DNA of 64,000 nucleotides, from the NCBI RefSeq assembly GCF_000021325.1, contig NC_011365.1, positions 2,198,001-2,262,000 of the forward strand, written 5' to 3'. Shown here piece by piece: positions 63,220-64,000 of the stretch (the stretch's first letter is position 1; the number at the start of each line of letters is the position of its first letter). The stretch comes from Gluconacetobacter diazotrophicus PA1 5. GTDB taxonomy: Bacteria; Pseudomonadota; Alphaproteobacteria; Acetobacterales; Acetobacteraceae. Below the pieces are notes generated by a model, which did no database searches, was not told where the DNA came from, and saw nothing but the letters and a program-made list of their open reading frames with translations. A program made the position numbers and the translations under genes.

Positions 63220-64000
63220 CCCAGGGCCTTCTCGTACACCCGATGCCGCTTGCAGGGCTCGGGCACGATGCGCTCGATCAGCCGGCGCATCGGCATGTTG
63301 GTTTCCAGGATCCAGCCCAGTTCGATCATGCGATAGGGCAGCGTGCGCCCCCGGCGCATCAGTTCGCCGATGATCAGCGCGGGCAGGATGGCGCCCAGCG
63401 CCGTGCCTTCCAGGTCCTTGCTGACGCCCAGCAGGATGACGCGGGCGGAATGGAAGCGGTGGCGCAGCAGCCGCGTGACCAGCCGGACCCAGCCCAGCGG
63501 CGACGGCGCGCCGCCTAGGTCGCCCACGATGTCGTAGACGTTGGGCACCACCAGGGCCACGGCCACGGGCTCGCCCTTCTGCTCGATCAGCACGTAATGT
63601 TCGGGCCGCAGCAGGGGCTTCATCTGCGCGACCATGGTGCTGATATCCTCGCGCGTCAGGTCGACGGCGCCCCAGCTCCGGCGCCAGGCGTCGTTGTACA
63701 GGCGGCGCAGGATCTCGGCATCCTCGGCCAGATGGCCCTTGCGCAGGCCGCGCGTGGTGACGGTGCCCAGCCGGCCCTCGCCCAGGCGCAGGCCGGACGG
63801 CAGGGGCAGCGCCGCCTCGGCCTCGGGCCCCACCTGCATCTGGTAGGCCACCACGTCCATCGCCTTGGCGAAGCCGCAGGCCTCGACCAGCTTCGGCAGC
63901 CAGTGCGAGTGCCACGGCATGGCGATCATGGGGGGCATCTGGTGGCCTTCCACCATCAGCCCGTATTCGCCGTTATAGTTCAGCAGGAACGGGCCGCGTG
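63216..64000 (-). CDS. GNAT-like acyltransferase family protein, N-terminus beyond window
   Basis: The frame is open to the window end, giving at least 261 residues. [22 protein letters not shown] and [23 protein letters not shown] match a family of double-GNAT proteins in alphaproteobacteria in which the block RGPFNPSINxExGLLVEGFDxPP recurs. The C-terminal part ([37 protein letters not shown]) fits a second acetyltransferase-like domain. Substrate unknown. Ends 4 bases into the pdxJ stop on the other strand. Confidence 0.75.
   Translation of the reverse strand, partial: RGPFLLNYNGEYGLMVEGHQMPPMIAMPWHSHWLPKLVEACGFAKAMDVVAYQMQVGPEAEAALPLPSGLRLGEGRLGTVTTRGLRKGHLAEDAEILRRLYNDAWRRSWGAVDLTREDISTMVAQMKPLLRPEHYVLIEQKGEPVAVALVVPNVYDIVGDLGGAPSPLGWVRLVTRLLRHRFHSARVILLGVSKDLEGTALGAILPALIIGELMRRGRTLPYRMIELGWILETNMPMRRLIERIVPEPCKRHRVYEKALG

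Overview
The window is high-GC bacterial DNA, almost fully coding, with strong G/C preference at third codon positions. The gene content points to an acetic acid bacterium (Acetobacteraceae), most probably Gluconacetobacter or a close relative: a pqqABCDE operon, electron-transfer flavoprotein genes, pyruvate phosphate dikinase with its regulator, and proteins resembling those of that family. This is recognition from memory, not a database result.

Layout. 1-2.3 kb (minus): PQQ cofactor operon pqqA-B-C-D and the first bases of pqqE, each gene overlapping the next by 4 bases, with a hairpin plus T-tract between pqqA and pqqB. 2.4-7.3 kb: an AI-2E-type membrane protein, then an oxygen-sensing group: an FNR-type regulator with an FNR box upstream of itself, an OmpW porin with a second FNR box, and hemN. 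7.4-11.9 kb: a small oxygenase-like protein and the ETF system (ETF-QO, etfB, etfA). 11.9-20.3 kb: a MATE exporter and TetR repressor diverging from a complete RND tripartite pump, with two copies of an 18-bp palindrome in the shared control region. 20.4-28 kb: aldA, a noncoding AT-rich stretch ending in a perfect terminator (possible small RNA), a YoaK-like membrane protein, pyruvate kinase, a His-rich SH3 protein, a DsrE/MoeB-like pair and several small conserved proteins. 28-34.5 kb (minus): a run of housekeeping genes (glutamine amidotransferase, rluB, rsmD, ftsK, an RluA-type synthase). 34.5-44.9 kb: tadA, a DegP protease, threonine aldolase, folD plus a short metF-like gene, an M1 peptidase, a Nudix hydrolase, an MFS transporter and a LOG enzyme. 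45-46.5 kb: tRNA-Pro(CGG) with a visible promoter, then an AT-rich LuxR-type gene broken by one in-frame stop. 46.5-53.2 kb: a GT61 glycosyltransferase, a DUF3311/SSS transporter pair, and ppdK with its bifunctional kinase/phosphorylase. 53.2-57.8 kb: three small secreted proteins (two very rich in Gly/Trp/Tyr), hemH, mutY and a DciA-like gene. 57.7-64 kb: trpF-pyrF-lapA (minus), an M20 peptidase with pdxA-pdxJ (plus), and a GNAT-like gene running off the end.

Common threads. Energy metabolism: PQQ serves periplasmic dehydrogenases, ETF feeds ubiquinone, and pyk and ppdK both act at the PEP/pyruvate node. Haem supply under low oxygen (hemN), and probably OmpW, fall under the local FNR protein. 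Noncoding DNA is rich in perfect hairpins, mostly between convergent genes. No CRISPR array, prophage, insertion sequence or clear novel defence system is visible. The most unusual items are the two FNR boxes, the pqqA leader and attenuator, the tandem TetR-type palindromes, the nonsense-interrupted regulator, the orphan terminator near 22.2 kb and the Gly/Trp/Tyr-rich secreted proteins.
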